From NCBI RefSeq assembly GCF_045920555.1, contig NZ_CP174509.1, positions 5,270,001 to 5,334,000 on the forward strand: 64,000 nt of DNA, in the 5' to 3' direction. Under the pieces are notes generated by a model. The model saw only the letters and a list, made by a program, of their open reading frames with translations, was not told where the DNA came from and did no database searches. Below, in pieces: positions 1 to 8,642 of this stretch. Made by a program: the position numbers and the translations under genes. Positions within the stretch are counted from its first letter, which is position 1; every line of letters starts with the position of its first letter. The stretch comes from Pseudalkalibacillus sp045920555. Lineage in GTDB: Bacteria; Bacillota; Bacilli; Bacillales; Fictibacillaceae.

Positions 1-16
1 AAAGGAAGGACTCTTT

Positions 17-880
17 ATGATAAGAACTGGGATTTTACACACGGAAGAACGTCCCCTTCTTAACGTACAGCACTTGAACAAACGTTATGGTAAAGGGTGC
101 ATCCATTGCGAAACCCCGCAAATGCTGGCTGGAGAAGACAATCGCTGTCCTCATTGTGGAAGCGTCTGGGCTTGCATCGATATCGGTTTTGAATTGCATA
201 AAGGAGAAATTATCGGAATTGTCGGGGAAAGCGGATCAGGAAAAAGCTCTCTGGTCAAAAGTTTATATTTCGATGATGAAATCACATCTGGGATCGCTAC
301 CATTTCAACGTACCAAAACGGTGAAGAGAATATCTTTTCTGAATCAGCACAACAGAAACGATACATCCGCAACTATCTCCTCGGCATGGTTTATCAAAAT
401 CCTTGGATGGGTCTGAAAATGAATTTTTCGAGCGGAGGGAATGTCGCTGAAAAGCTGATTGCATCTGGAACCTACCATGTCGGGAAAATCAGGCACCGCG
501 CTTCAGAGCTTCTGGAGCATGTGGAGATCCCTCTTTCACGGATGGATGAAATGCCGAAAAATTTCAGTGGCGGAATGCAGCAGCGTGTCCAAATTTCAAA
601 AGCACTCGCGAATAACCCGCCGATCCTGCTGCTCGATGAAGTCACCACAGGGCTGGATCTATCGGTTCAAGCCAGAGTGCTCGATCTGATCCGTAGAATC
701 CAAAGAGAGCTTGATGTGGCAATGATTGTCGTATCCCATGACCTAGGTGTGATACGGATGCTTGCAGATCGGACGATGGTGATGCGACATGGACAAGTGG
801 TCGAACACGGTCTGACAGATCAAATCCTGGAAGACCCACAGCATCCATATACACAATTACTTGTCCATTCCTTATTGTAA
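17..880 (+). CDS. phnK: C-P lyase complex ATP-binding subunit PhnK
   Basis: ABC-type ATPase that docks on the carbon-phosphorus lyase core complex in phosphonate degradation. Of 287 residues, Walker A GESGSGKS lies at 70-77, Q-loop VYQNP at 125-129, signature SGGMQQR at 184-190, Walker B ILLLDE at 203-208 and the switch His at 241. Walker B continues DEV instead of the usual DEP. Between the first strand and Walker A there is a zinc-ribbon-like insert with Cys at 28, 31, 44, 47 and 53 (two CxxC pairs); Escherichia coli PhnK lacks it as I recall, but it is common in other PhnK proteins. The ribosome binding site at 3-10 sits 6 bases before the ATG. phnGHIJ would lie left of the window. The phnM, phnL and acyltransferase context makes PhnK much likelier than an oligopeptide-transport ATPase. 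Confidence 0.93.
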   Translation: MIRTGILHTEERPLLNVQHLNKRYGKGCIHCETPQMLAGEDNRCPHCGSVWACIDIGFELHKGEIIGIVGESGSGKSSLVKSLYFDDEITSGIATISTYQNGEENIFSESAQQKRYIRNYLLGMVYQNPWMGLKMNFSSGGNVAEKLIASGTYHVGKIRHRASELLEHVEIPLSRMDEMPKNFSGGMQQRVQISKALANNPPILLLDEVTTGLDLSVQARVLDLIRRIQRELDVAMIVVSHDLGVIRMLADRTMVMRHGQVVEHGLTDQILEDPQHPYTQLLVHSLL

Positions 881-906
881 CTTTTATAAAACGTGAGGTG
901 TTCATA

Positions 907-2097
907 ATGGAACAGAAAAAAATTTACAATGCAAAGATCGTCACTCCTGACCGTGTCATCCAAAATGGCATGGTGATCATCGAGGAAGATAAAATCGTTG
1001 GAATTGAAGAGTATCACCCTACTTCGATTGGCCCAGCAGATATTGATGCAGAAGGCAATTGGGTACTACCAGGCATAGTGGATTCTCATAGCGATGCGAT
1101 CGAGATCGAACTGGAACCTCGACCAAGCAGTATGTTTCCAATCGAAATCTCCTTCTTCGAGCTAGAAAAAAAGCTGGTTGGAGAAGGTATCACCACCATC
1201 TATCACTCTTTATCTCTACTAGAAGAAAACGCAAAAAAACAGATCAGGCAAAATCATACCGTATTAAAGATCCTTGAGGATATCAACCGCTTGTCTCAAA
1301 AGCATCCTTTAATTCGCCATAAAACACATTTACGATATGAGATTACAAATATCCATGCTGCGCCAGAAGTCGAGCAATGTATTGAACGTCAAATGATCGA
1401 TCAGCTTTCCTTCATGGATCATACACCAGGACAAGGTCAGTTCCGTGATATCGAAATTCAAAAAAAGCTATTGATCGAGCATCGTCGTTATTCAGAAGAG
1501 CAAGCTCATCAAATCATCGAAAGCAACATGCAAAAACAAAAGCTGGAGGCTAGAATTTTACTGAAATTAGCAGATCTGGCCCATCAGAAAGGAATTCCAG
1601 TTGCTTCTCATGATGATGATACCATCGATAAGCTTTCCTTGGTCAAGGATTGGAACGCCTCGATCAGTGAGTTTCCGGTTGAGTTGGATGTTGCGAAGAA
1701 AGCCAATGAACTCGGAATTTATGTCGTCATGGGCGCTCCTAATCTATTACTCGGTAAGTCTCATAGTAATAATCTATCTGCAATGGAAGCGATCAAGCAC
1801 GACGTTGTCGACGGATTATGCTCGGATTATTATCCCGCATCCATGTTGCATGCTGCCTTTAAACTCTATCATCACGGCTTCCCTATCAATGTGGCGATCA
1901 ATATGGTCTCCCTCAATCCGGCTAGAGCATTGAAGCTGGATCAGGAGGTAGGTTCTATAGAAATCGGGAAAAAAGCAGACTTATTGATTGCTAGTGAAGA
2001 TCAGAAGCGCCCAGTTCTGCATACCGTCTTAGTGGACGGTAATGTTATGTGTCAGATGAATTATCGGACACCTGTACCTGTTAGTATCGTTCATTAG
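907..2097 (+). CDS. phnM: Alpha-D-ribose 1-methylphosphonate 5-triphosphate diphosphatase PhnM
   Basis: Amidohydrolase-superfamily enzyme that removes pyrophosphate from the 5-triphosphate of ribose 1-alkylphosphonate, giving the substrate for C-P bond cleavage. From the ATG at 907 it has 396 residues, the normal family length. The metal-binding HSDAIEIELEPRP motif begins at residue 61, SHDDDT lies near 230 and a late DYYPASML segment matches the family. An in-frame GTG at 898 is part of the ribosome binding site GTGAGGTG, so 907 is the likelier start. It follows phnK by 26 bases and must be cotranscribed with it. Confidence 0.93.
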   Translation: MEQKKIYNAKIVTPDRVIQNGMVIIEEDKIVGIEEYHPTSIGPADIDAEGNWVLPGIVDSHSDAIEIELEPRPSSMFPIEISFFELEKKLVGEGITTIYHSLSLLEENAKKQIRQNHTVLKILEDINRLSQKHPLIRHKTHLRYEITNIHAAPEVEQCIERQMIDQLSFMDHTPGQGQFRDIEIQKKLLIEHRRYSEEQAHQIIESNMQKQKLEARILLKLADLAHQKGIPVASHDDDTIDKLSLVKDWNASISEFPVELDVAKKANELGIYVVMGAPNLLLGKSHSNNLSAMEAIKHDVVDGLCSDYYPASMLHAAFKLYHHGFPINVAINMVSLNPARALKLDQEVGSIEIGKKADLLIASEDQKRPVLHTVLVDGNVMCQMNYRTPVPVSIVH

Positions 2098-2112
2098 AAA
2101 AGGAATGTGGAG

Positions 2113-2730
2113 ATGAATATGAAGTATTTGAAGGAATCCCCTACTGTCCATGAAAGTTCGACTGTTCAAAACAGTGCTTTGGGAGTTTGGACTGAGCTTG
2201 GTCCGAATACATGGATTGAGGAATCCAGATTTGGAGATTACAGTTATACAGCGGGAGATGCTCAAATCATTTATGCAGAGATCGGAAAATTTTGTTCGAT
2301 CGCATCTCATGTCCGGATCAACCCTGGTAACCACCCGATGTGGCGGGTCACCCAGCATCATATGACTTATCGATGCAAGCAGTACCGTTTCGACGATAGA
2401 GATGACGAGGATTTTTTCGATTGGCGAAGAGCGCATAAAGTCAGAATCGGCCACGATGTGTGGATTGGACACGGAGCAGTCATCATGCCTGGTGTCTCGA
2501 TCGGAACAGGAGCAGTAATCGGAGCAGGTGCTGTCGTTACGAAGGACATCCCTCCTTATATGATTGCAGTCGGGATACCTGCAAAGCCTCTTCGCGAACG
2601 ATTTCCAAAGGATATCGCAGAAAAGCTTTTACAGATCGAATGGTGGAATTGGAGCCGGGAAAAACTCGAGAAGCACTTCAGGGATCTGCAGGATTTAGAA
2701 AGATTCATAGAAATTCATAGTATCGACTAA
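2113..2730 (+). CDS. Phosphonate-cluster hexapeptide-repeat acyltransferase
   Basis: Left-handed beta-helix acyltransferase of about 205 residues, of the type regularly found inside phn operons. Isoleucine-patch hexapeptides run through the protein, notably GHDVWIGHGAVIMPGVSIGTGAVIG in separate six-residue turns from about residue 118 to 145, and GNHP near residue 76 may supply the catalytic His as in xenobiotic acetyltransferases. It ends with VTKDIPPYMIAVGIPAKPLRERF, the common tail of this fold. The acceptor is unknown; acetylation of an aminophosphonate or of a C-P lyase intermediate is a guess from context. Ribosome binding bases precede ATG 2113 and also ATG 2119, so the start is uncertain by two codons. 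Confidence 0.85.
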   Translation: MNMKYLKESPTVHESSTVQNSALGVWTELGPNTWIEESRFGDYSYTAGDAQIIYAEIGKFCSIASHVRINPGNHPMWRVTQHHMTYRCKQYRFDDRDDEDFFDWRRAHKVRIGHDVWIGHGAVIMPGVSIGTGAVIGAGAVVTKDIPPYMIAVGIPAKPLRERFPKDIAEKLLQIEWWNWSREKLEKHFRDLQDLERFIEIHSID

Positions 2731-2752
2731 CTAGTAGAAAAGGTGAAATATC

Positions 2753-3466
2753 ATGAATGAGCTTTTAAGAGTTGAAGATTTAGAGAAGGTGTTCTCCTTG
2801 CATTACGGAAATGGTAAGGATATTACAGGCTGCAATGGAATCACTTTTCATTTGGATGAAGGTGCATTCGTCGGAATCACTGGAAAAAGTGGTGCTGGAA
2901 AATCGACGATCCTCAAAAGTATTTATCGTACGTATTCACCCTCTTCAGGAAAGATTTGGTATCACTCTGATCAATTTGGAATGATCGATTTAGTGAAAGC
3001 GACAGAGCGTGAAATATTGGCGATCCGAAAGAAAGAAATCGGGTATGTTTCTCAATTTCTTGAGGTAATGCCTCGCGTGACTGCCCTGGAGGTTGTAATG
3101 GAAGCCATCATTGAAATGGGTTATGAAGAGGATGAAGCGAAGGAAAATGCGAAACAAATTTTGTCACACTTCAAGCTTCCGACCTCACTATGGGATTCTT
3201 ATCCCCGGACATTCAGCGGTGGTGAAAAACTACGTTTGAATCTGGCCAAAGCAATGGTAAAACAACCAAAGCTGCTTTTGCTGGATGAACCGACCGCCTC
3301 CCTTGATAACGCATCAAAAGAATCGGTCAAAGAAATGATCATTCAATTGAAAGCGAATGGTACAAGCATGATCGGAATTTTTCATGATCTTGATTTTATG
3401 GAAACAGTCGTCGATCAGCATTACAATTTGTCTCAAGGTTCATTGATTGACCAAGTCGGAATTTAA
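2753..3466 (+). CDS. phnL: C-P lyase accessory ATP-binding protein PhnL
   Basis: ABC-type ATPase of 237 residues, essential for phosphonate use in known systems and shown elsewhere to join PhnK on the C-P lyase core. Walker A GKSGAGKST lies near residue 46, Q-loop VSQF near 99, a signature variant FSGGEKLRLNLAK near 158 and Walker B LLLLDEPTASLD near 178, followed by the switch His in GIFHDLDF. The GGEKLR signature and the N-terminal HYGNGKDITGCNG segment are typical of PhnL rather than of a transporter subunit. It follows the acyltransferase by 22 bases with a good ribosome binding site. Confidence 0.92.
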   Translation: MNELLRVEDLEKVFSLHYGNGKDITGCNGITFHLDEGAFVGITGKSGAGKSTILKSIYRTYSPSSGKIWYHSDQFGMIDLVKATEREILAIRKKEIGYVSQFLEVMPRVTALEVVMEAIIEMGYEEDEAKENAKQILSHFKLPTSLWDSYPRTFSGGEKLRLNLAKAMVKQPKLLLLDEPTASLDNASKESVKEMIIQLKANGTSMIGIFHDLDFMETVVDQHYNLSQGSLIDQVGI

Positions 3467-3479
3467 TTGGAGTAAGCTG

Positions 3480-3917
3480 ATGAATGTAAGTGAACTGAAA
3501 GCTGAAGAACTTGATACCTATTTAGAACTTTTGAAGGAATTGGACCAAGAGAATGTTCTATCCCACGACGAAGGCCTTCAATTGCTGGAGAAGATCAAGC
3601 GATATCCTTTTTATAAAATTTATTATGTACGTAAGGAAGATGAGATCATAGGAACGTTTTCTCTTATCATCATTGACAACTTTGGTCACGGAGGGAAAAA
3701 GCTTGCCATCCTGGAAAATGTCGTCGTGAATCCAGACTACAAGCGGATGGGAATCGGGAAAAAACTGATGGAAAAAGCTATGGACATAGCTGCTAAGAAC
3801 GATTGTTACAAATTAATGCTGTCAAGTAGCGAAAATCGAAAAGAAGCACATGCCTTCTATGATTCTTTGAACTTCAAAAGGCATGGAGTAAGCTTTATAA
3901 CGGAGTTGATCAAATGA
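3480..3917 (+). CDS. GNAT family N-acetyltransferase, PhnO-like by context
   Basis: Acetyl-CoA-dependent N-acetyltransferase of 145 residues. The coenzyme A site is the segment VVVNPDYKRMGIGKKLM (R/Q-x-x-G-x-G/A type) near residue 85, followed by SSSENRKEAHAFYDSLNFKRHG, the usual last helix and strand. An ATG further upstream at 3447 would overlap phnL; the ATG at 3480 has GGAG at a proper distance and gives the canonical GNAT start. Its position suggests a PhnO-like aminoalkylphosphonate acetyltransferase, but PhnO identity is inferred only from the operon. The stop overlaps the start of the next gene (ATGA), implying coupled translation. Confidence 0.85.
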   Translation: MNVSELKAEELDTYLELLKELDQENVLSHDEGLQLLEKIKRYPFYKIYYVRKEDEIIGTFSLIIIDNFGHGGKKLAILENVVVNPDYKRMGIGKKLMEKAMDIAAKNDCYKLMLSSSENRKEAHAFYDSLNFKRHGVSFITELIK

Positions 3918-4777
3918 AAATCGATTTGCATTGCCATACGAAAATTTCAGATAATACTCTTTCGATTGAGGAAGTCCTTCTCCTGGCTCGAGATAATCAT
4001 GTCACACATCTTGCCATCACAGACCACGATACGACTGCAGGTTTGAAGCAAGCGATAGATATCGGTGAGAAGATCGGGGTTGAAGTGATTCCCGGAATCG
4101 AAATTTCCGCTTACGATTACAAACGAGGTAGACGTGCCCACATTTTAGGTCTATATGTGGAGCCAGGACATCCAACGATTGAAAAATTGTGCAAACCACT
4201 TATTAAAAAGCGACATGAAGCGTCCTATCAGATGGTGCAAAAATTGATCGATGCCGGATATGATATAAGCTGGGAAGAAATACAGAGATTTGCCGAGGGT
4301 GGTACCGGAGTCTATAAACAACACATTATGCATGCCCTTCTCGAAAAGGGGTATACGGACCGGATCTATGGAGATCTATATAGAAAAATATTTTTCCGTG
4401 GCAACAGCAAACAACAGCCTGGGATTGCTTTCGTACCGATTGAATACATTGATGCGAAGGACGCCATCCGAGTCATTCGAGTAGCAGGCGGAATCCCGGT
4501 AATAGCACATCCTGGACAATTCGACAATTTCGATGCTGTTGAGGAATGGGTCGGGGGCGGCTTGGAAGGGATTGAGGTTAGGCATCCCTTGCACGATGGA
4601 CAGGATGAAGCAAAGGCAATTGCTCTTTCAGAACAATACGGGCTGGTAAAGACTGGCGGGTCCGATTTCCATGGTTTCTACGGAGATTCGGATGTAACGA
4701 TCGGATCGATCAGTATGGATCATGACTGTTTAGAAAAGCTCCAGCAACGAAAACAACAAATCCAGATAAAAGTGTAA
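3914..4777 (+). CDS. phnPP: PHP-domain phosphoesterase, probable phosphoribosyl 1,2-cyclic phosphate hydrolase
   Basis: Metal-dependent phosphoesterase of the PHP domain family, 287 residues. The signature ligands are visible in order: HCHTKISDN near residue 6, ITDHDTT near 36, GIEISA near 62, HPG near 195 and GGSDFHG near 248. Within C-P lyase operons PHP enzymes of this type (PhnPP, EC 3.1.4.57) open 5-phosphoribosyl 1,2-cyclic phosphate and release phosphate, doing the job of PhnP; no phnP-type metallo-beta-lactamase gene is seen here. Function in the pathway is inferred from family plus position. It is the last gene of the operon; a terminator hairpin follows at 4905-4943. Confidence 0.8.
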   Translation: MKIDLHCHTKISDNTLSIEEVLLLARDNHVTHLAITDHDTTAGLKQAIDIGEKIGVEVIPGIEISAYDYKRGRRAHILGLYVEPGHPTIEKLCKPLIKKRHEASYQMVQKLIDAGYDISWEEIQRFAEGGTGVYKQHIMHALLEKGYTDRIYGDLYRKIFFRGNSKQQPGIAFVPIEYIDAKDAIRVIRVAGGIPVIAHPGQFDNFDAVEEWVGGGLEGIEVRHPLHDGQDEAKAIALSEQYGLVKTGGSDFHGFYGDSDVTIGSISMDHDCLEKLQQRKQQIQIKV

Positions 4778-4904
4778 ATTTGATTCATATTCATAACGAT
4801 TGGTGCATTGACAGGGATTCTGGGGTACCACTTTTTCCTGGCTTCAGGATTGACTGTCACTTTGATCGATAATTTGGGTATATTTTTTGCAGATCCAACT
4901 TTAT
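4778..4904 (+). pseudogene. Possible remnant of a membrane protein C-terminus
   Basis: Directly after the phn operon an open stretch reads IGALTGILGYHFFLASGLTV and then about 14 more residues to a TAA at 4902-4904. The composition is that of a transmembrane helix and it recalls the C-terminal end of zinc-type ABC permeases (ZnuB class), but it has no start of its own and is too short to identify. The rest of the 4778-5199 gap holds a terminator and a copy of a dispersed GC-rich repeat (about 5000-5042); no other gene is seen. Confidence 0.25.
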
Positions 4905-4943
4905 AAACCCAGCTACCTTCACATGAGAAGATTAGCTGGGTTT
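4905..4943 (+). terminator. Terminator of the phn operon, copy 1 of a repeat
   Basis: Perfect 11-base arms AAACCCAGCTA and TAGCTGGGTTT enclose a 17-base loop, followed by TCTTAATT. It is the first hairpin after the phn genes. The hairpin and about 40 bases before it recur at 6629-6717. Confidence 0.75.
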
Positions 4944-5199
4944 CTTAATTATTTACAACCAATCATATTTAGAATTATTCGGATCTGCCTAGTAAAAAAG
5001 CGACTTCTCATTAGTTCAGCAATCGCGCCCGAATAAAAGCACCTAAATGTAGCCTAGGTGCATAGAAAAATATATCTATATGCGGGAATATAATGTATAT
5101 TATTATGTTATATTCCTATTATTTTTTTCAATAAAAGAGAGGAGGTCACTAAAAAACAGTAGAACTCTCTCTTTTGTCTGGATGCATGCTCGTGAAATT

Positions 5200-6369
5200 T
5201 TAGTCCTCAGGAATGACTTCAAAGGCAATAAACTGTGTTACTTGGGTATCATTGAAATTATTATCAGAAACTAAGACTAGGCTATCATTTCCATTCGGAA
5301 GCTTTTTCCCGAACGTCATCCCTTCCACATTATCGACTTTGTCCAAACCTAGAGTGTTTAGATTAATGACAAGCTCTTTTTTCAAAGGTTTCACATCTTC
5401 TTTTTTGATTGATTCCATATCTTTAATATCAGTAGCTTCATTGATATCCACTTTATAAACACGAACATAATTGCTATAAGAACCATCGTCAGCTTGAACA
5501 CTTGCACGTTCTAATACGAAAAGCTCGTGATCATTAATAGAGAGAATTTCTGTTACGCCATTATCAGCGTTCTTTTCTGTTCCAGGCTCTTCAGGGATGG
5601 CATCGATTGGATAGGCGTATTCGGCTAAAACATTTCCTTCCCGGTCATATTGAGTAATCCGAGACAGTGCTCCAGATTCAGGGGTTGGGATTGTATCATC
5701 TTGAAGGAGAGGCCCCTCCATTGATGTCCAAAAGGTTTGTCCATCATAGGAGAAGGTGCTTCCTTCTAATGCTAGATTGTTCCGAAATCCTTTCTCTGAT
5801 TGATCATCCATTTTGATTGTATCATTTATCGAAAGCTCGGATAGATAGCTTCCATCCAGTGTTGCTTGACGGATAAATGGATTTAAACCAAGGGAACGGT
5901 CACCTTCACTCGTATACCAGATGCTGTTATTTAGTGGATCAAAACGAATGGATTCAGGATCTGCGACAATTCCTCCTGTTTCGCCATTGTACTGGCTTCT
6001 ATTTAGATAATCGGTTCCGTCTTGCTGTTTAAGGGAATTAACGCCTACTAATTGTATGTTTTGAAAATCGTTTGCATTGTAGTTCACCTTAGCTTCATAA
6101 AACCTTGCAGGATTATAATCAGATCTATCATCACTAATAATCAGCCATTTGTTAATTTTTGGATTGTATGTAATGCCGGATAACCCGCCAACTGTTGTCC
6201 CTTTGTATGTCGTATTGTAAGGCAGCGTCTCGGATTCTATTAATCTGACGTGTTCAACGGAACGAGCCGTTTCTTTTTTTGCGGCAGAAACTGCAGCAGT
6301 ATGTAATGTAAAACTAGATAGGCAAACAGCAGCCATACCTGTTATAACTGCTTTGTTAATTTTGTTCAT
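5200..6369 (-). CDS. Secreted esterase-like activity of phytase family protein
   Basis: Exported protein of 389 residues with the beta-propeller domain known as esterase-like activity of phytase. The start at 6369 gives a signal peptide (basic MNKINK, hydrophobic stretch, likely cleavage after AVSAA); an upstream in-frame codon at 6390 overlaps the GGAG ribosome binding site. Recognisable pieces are VGGLSGITYNPK near residue 60, WLIISDDRSDYNPARFY, ADPESIRF, WYTSEGDRSLGLNPFIR, NLALEGSTFSYDGQTFW and, near the end, DKVDNVEGMTFGKKLPNG with LVLVSDNNFN. These asp- and glu-rich loops are the family hallmarks. The substrate is unknown; true phytase activity is not established for the family. It is a single gene opposite in direction to phn, flanked by the duplicated terminator repeat. 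Confidence 0.82.
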   Translation of the reverse strand: MNKINKAVITGMAAVCLSSFTLHTAAVSAAKKETARSVEHVRLIESETLPYNTTYKGTTVGGLSGITYNPKINKWLIISDDRSDYNPARFYEAKVNYNANDFQNIQLVGVNSLKQQDGTDYLNRSQYNGETGGIVADPESIRFDPLNNSIWYTSEGDRSLGLNPFIRQATLDGSYLSELSINDTIKMDDQSEKGFRNNLALEGSTFSYDGQTFWTSMEGPLLQDDTIPTPESGALSRITQYDREGNVLAEYAYPIDAIPEEPGTEKNADNGVTEILSINDHELFVLERASVQADDGSYSNYVRVYKVDINEATDIKDMESIKKEDVKPLKKELVINLNTLGLDKVDNVEGMTFGKKLPNGNDSLVLVSDNNFNDTQVTQFIAFEVIPED

Positions 6370-6678
6370 TGTCTCTTTTTCTCCTCTCACAACTGATTTT
6401 CGATTCTATCATATCTGAAATATATGAATCTGATATAAACTTTTATTATTTTTTTTGTAAAAAAACGAAGATTGTCATGGATTGTTTGTGAGTATAGTTG
6501 ATAGATTGCAATATTAATGAGTTATGGATCCGCAATTTTTTGGAGGTTTGGATGGGAATGAAGTTAATTTTACCTCCTTTATTAAAAGTAAAGCTATTAA
6601 TAGTTGATCATCAATACTGTACTTTAGGCGATAATTTGCACGTATTTTTTTAAGTGTTATTTTGCACATCCAACTTTA

Positions 6679-6714
6679 AAACCCAGCTACCTTCATGTAA
6701 GATTAGCTGGGTTT
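6679..6714 (+). terminator. Terminator-like hairpin, copy 2 of the phn-operon terminator repeat
   Basis: Arms AAACCCAGCTA and TAGCTGGGTTT identical to those at 4905-4943, with a slightly shorter loop. The preceding bases from 6629 (CGATAATTTG...) also resemble 4866-4904. No gene on the plus strand precedes this copy, so it may be a leftover of duplication. Confidence 0.6.
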
Positions 6715-7261
6715 CTTACTCATTTATAGAACTATTCTGCTTTGTTACTTCAATCAGAAAATTGCGTCTCCATTTATTGAAGAAACGCCCCCCGATCGTA
6801 ACAATAACTTACCTTTTATTTAAGTGAAACTTATTGTATTTATATAGGAATAGACTACCTTTATTTTAGTAAAAAAAGGAAAATTTTTTATTTTTTCTTA
6901 GCATGTCCAGCAAAAGTGGAATCCTCTCAATTTACTAAATAACAATCATCCGAAACTTCGAACATTTACCCAGTAAGTTATTCAAGATAATGGCCCTTTT
7001 CTTTCTGTAGTGCTTAAGAATTTTAATAAGGGAAAATGCACGAAAATCATAGGTTTCTATGCATGAATAATACCAGAATTAAATTAGCATGAGGTATACT
7101 AAGCTAAGCACTACACTACATTGAATAAAATGACTTAGTACAGGATCTTTTTGTACAACGTACGGTAACCTCGAGAATGCAGCTCTTCTACTTTTCGGGT
7201 AATGGTTCTGCTGGTTCACCCTTATAGAAAAAATATTTATGACTAATTTAACACTCACCTT

Positions 7262-7298
7262 TATGTAAGTACCTGTAATAAAAGTGCATACTTACATA
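7262..7298. promoter_or_regulatory. Operator-like inverted repeat, candidate HxlR site
   Basis: Perfect 10-base arms TATGTAAGTA (7262-7271) and TACTTACATA (7289-7298), 17 bases apart, lie 57 bases before the start of the oxidoreductase gene. Spaced TAC/GTA dyads of this kind are bound by HxlR/YodB-type regulators, and such a regulator is encoded next door (7993-8379). The link is inference. Confidence 0.5.
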
Positions 7299-7354
7299 TT
7301 TACAGTGTTCACTTTATTATCAAGATATAAATAATACTTAAGGAGGACAAATCT

Positions 7355-7915
7355 TTGAAAACTCTTGTTATCGTAACACATCCCAGCATAGAAACTTCCA
7401 TCATTAATAAGCGATGGGTAGAAGAACTGAAAAAATATCCCGAAAAGTATACTGTTCACGAATTGTCTAAGGTTTACCCTGATGGAAACATAGACGTGGA
7501 GAAAGAACAAAAAATGGTTGAATCACATGGTAATCTTATTTTGCAGTTCCCTATCCATTGGTTTAATTGTCCGCCTCTCCTTAAAAAATGGCTTGACGAT
7601 GTTTTAGCTTATGGATGGGCTTATGGTTCAAATGGAGGGGATAAATTAATGAATCGTAAAGTTGCTTTAGGTGTAACTGCAGGAATTAAAAAAGAAGATT
7701 ATAGTGAAAAGGGAAGATACCGGTATACACTTGAACAAATATTAGTTCCATTTAAAACAACATTCCTATATTGCAATGCAGATTATCGTTCGTACTTTGC
7801 GTTTTATGGCAAAGAAAATAAGCCGGGTGGAAACGAAGAATTAGAAAATGAGCCGGGTACAAACGAATTGGAAAAAAGCGCTCAAGATTATTTGAATTTT
7901 GTTGACAACCTATAA
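7355..7915 (+). CDS. NAD(P)H oxidoreductase, flavodoxin-like fold (KefF/YwrO/MdaB type)
   Basis: FMN- or FAD-dependent quinone reductase-type enzyme of 186 residues. The N-terminus MKTLVIVTHPSIETSIINKRW is the phosphate-binding strand and loop of this fold; LQFPIHWFNCPPLLKKWLDDV near residue 64 and GWAYG near 87 are the family signature; ALGVTAG near 108 forms the third strand. Translation starts at TTG 7355, 7 bases after AGGAGG. Family members reduce quinones or azo compounds and are commonly controlled by HxlR regulators that sense electrophiles. The convergent HxlR gene downstream and the dyad upstream fit that picture. Confidence 0.88.
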   Translation: MKTLVIVTHPSIETSIINKRWVEELKKYPEKYTVHELSKVYPDGNIDVEKEQKMVESHGNLILQFPIHWFNCPPLLKKWLDDVLAYGWAYGSNGGDKLMNRKVALGVTAGIKKEDYSEKGRYRYTLEQILVPFKTTFLYCNADYRSYFAFYGKENKPGGNEELENEPGTNELEKSAQDYLNFVDNL

Positions 7916-7941
7916 TAGGTAGCTTTATAAAAGCTATAAAA

Positions 7942-7977
7942 AAGAAGTATTTCCTTACTGAGGAGATACTTCTTTTG
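7942..7977. terminator. Bidirectional terminator between oxidoreductase and HxlR genes
   Basis: A-rich start, hairpin AAGAAGTATTTCC / GGAGATACTTCTT and T-run on the plus strand. Because A-runs and T-runs flank both sides it can serve both convergent genes. Confidence 0.7.
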
Positions 7978-7992
7978 ATTTAAACAAAATAG

Positions 7993-8379
7993 CTAGCCAT
8001 CGTGTACATCCTCCAGAGCTGACAAACGATTTTTCTCTCCCCACTCACACATCATATTTAACAATGGAACAAGAGATAGACCACGGTCAGATAATGAATA
8101 TTCAACTTTTGGAGGTATTTGGGGAAATTCCTTACGTATGATAAGGTCATCTGCCTCCAGCTCTTTTAACATGATGCTTAGCGTTTTAAAGGAAATGGCA
8201 CCGATACTTCGCTTTAGCTCATTATGTCGCATAACCTTATTTTCAGACAGCCAATATATAATGATCATTTTATATTTACCGGCTATTAAGGACAACGTAT
8301 ATCCAAAGCCAGTGTCTTTTAGTTCAACGCCAGTCGGAACACAGGTTTTGTACACAATGTCATTTTCTAATTCACTCAT
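7993..8379 (-). CDS. HxlR family transcriptional regulator
   Basis: Winged-helix regulator of 128 residues. The start at 8379 is chosen because AAGGGAG lies 8 bases upstream; a further upstream ATG at 8427 lacks one. After an N-terminal Cys-containing segment VYKTCVPTGVELKD (the redox-sensing Cys position in HxlR/YodB proteins), the helix-turn-helix runs MRHNELKRSIGAISFKTLSIMLKELEADDLI, with the wing around PPKVEYSLSDRG. It probably represses the convergent oxidoreductase gene in response to reactive electrophiles; this is inference from family and neighbourhood. Confidence 0.88.
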   Translation of the reverse strand: MSELENDIVYKTCVPTGVELKDTGFGYTLSLIAGKYKMIIIYWLSENKVMRHNELKRSIGAISFKTLSIMLKELEADDLIIRKEFPQIPPKVEYSLSDRGLSLVPLLNMMCEWGEKNRLSALEDVHDG

Positions 8380-8642
8380 GACAATTCTCCCTTCACACTC
8401 AGATTCTTCTTCTATTATATTCACCATTTTGAAAATATCTCTTGAGTTGTTAGTTCACTATCCTGTGCTTAAGCTCAATATGCCTTGTTCAACGATTTGG
8501 CCATATACATGAAGAAAGTTTTGTTTAACCATAATATCGTAGAGGTGCCAAACCCACCCATTTCTCCTCCCTCCATAGGAGTGGAAGATTTCGTTTTTGA
8601 CGCACAGACTGTTGATCTTCAACAAACGGGTACGATTGCCAA

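Larger units (their letters stand above)
6370..7354. other. Non-coding interval between the phytase-like gene and the oxidoreductase
   Basis: No gene of convincing length or start is seen in about 985 bases. It holds the second copy of the terminator repeat (6629-6717), GC-rich dispersed repeat copies near 6760-6800 and 6990-7045, and the promoter/operator region of the next gene at 7262-7298. The density of repeats suggests decayed accessory DNA. Confidence 0.5.
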
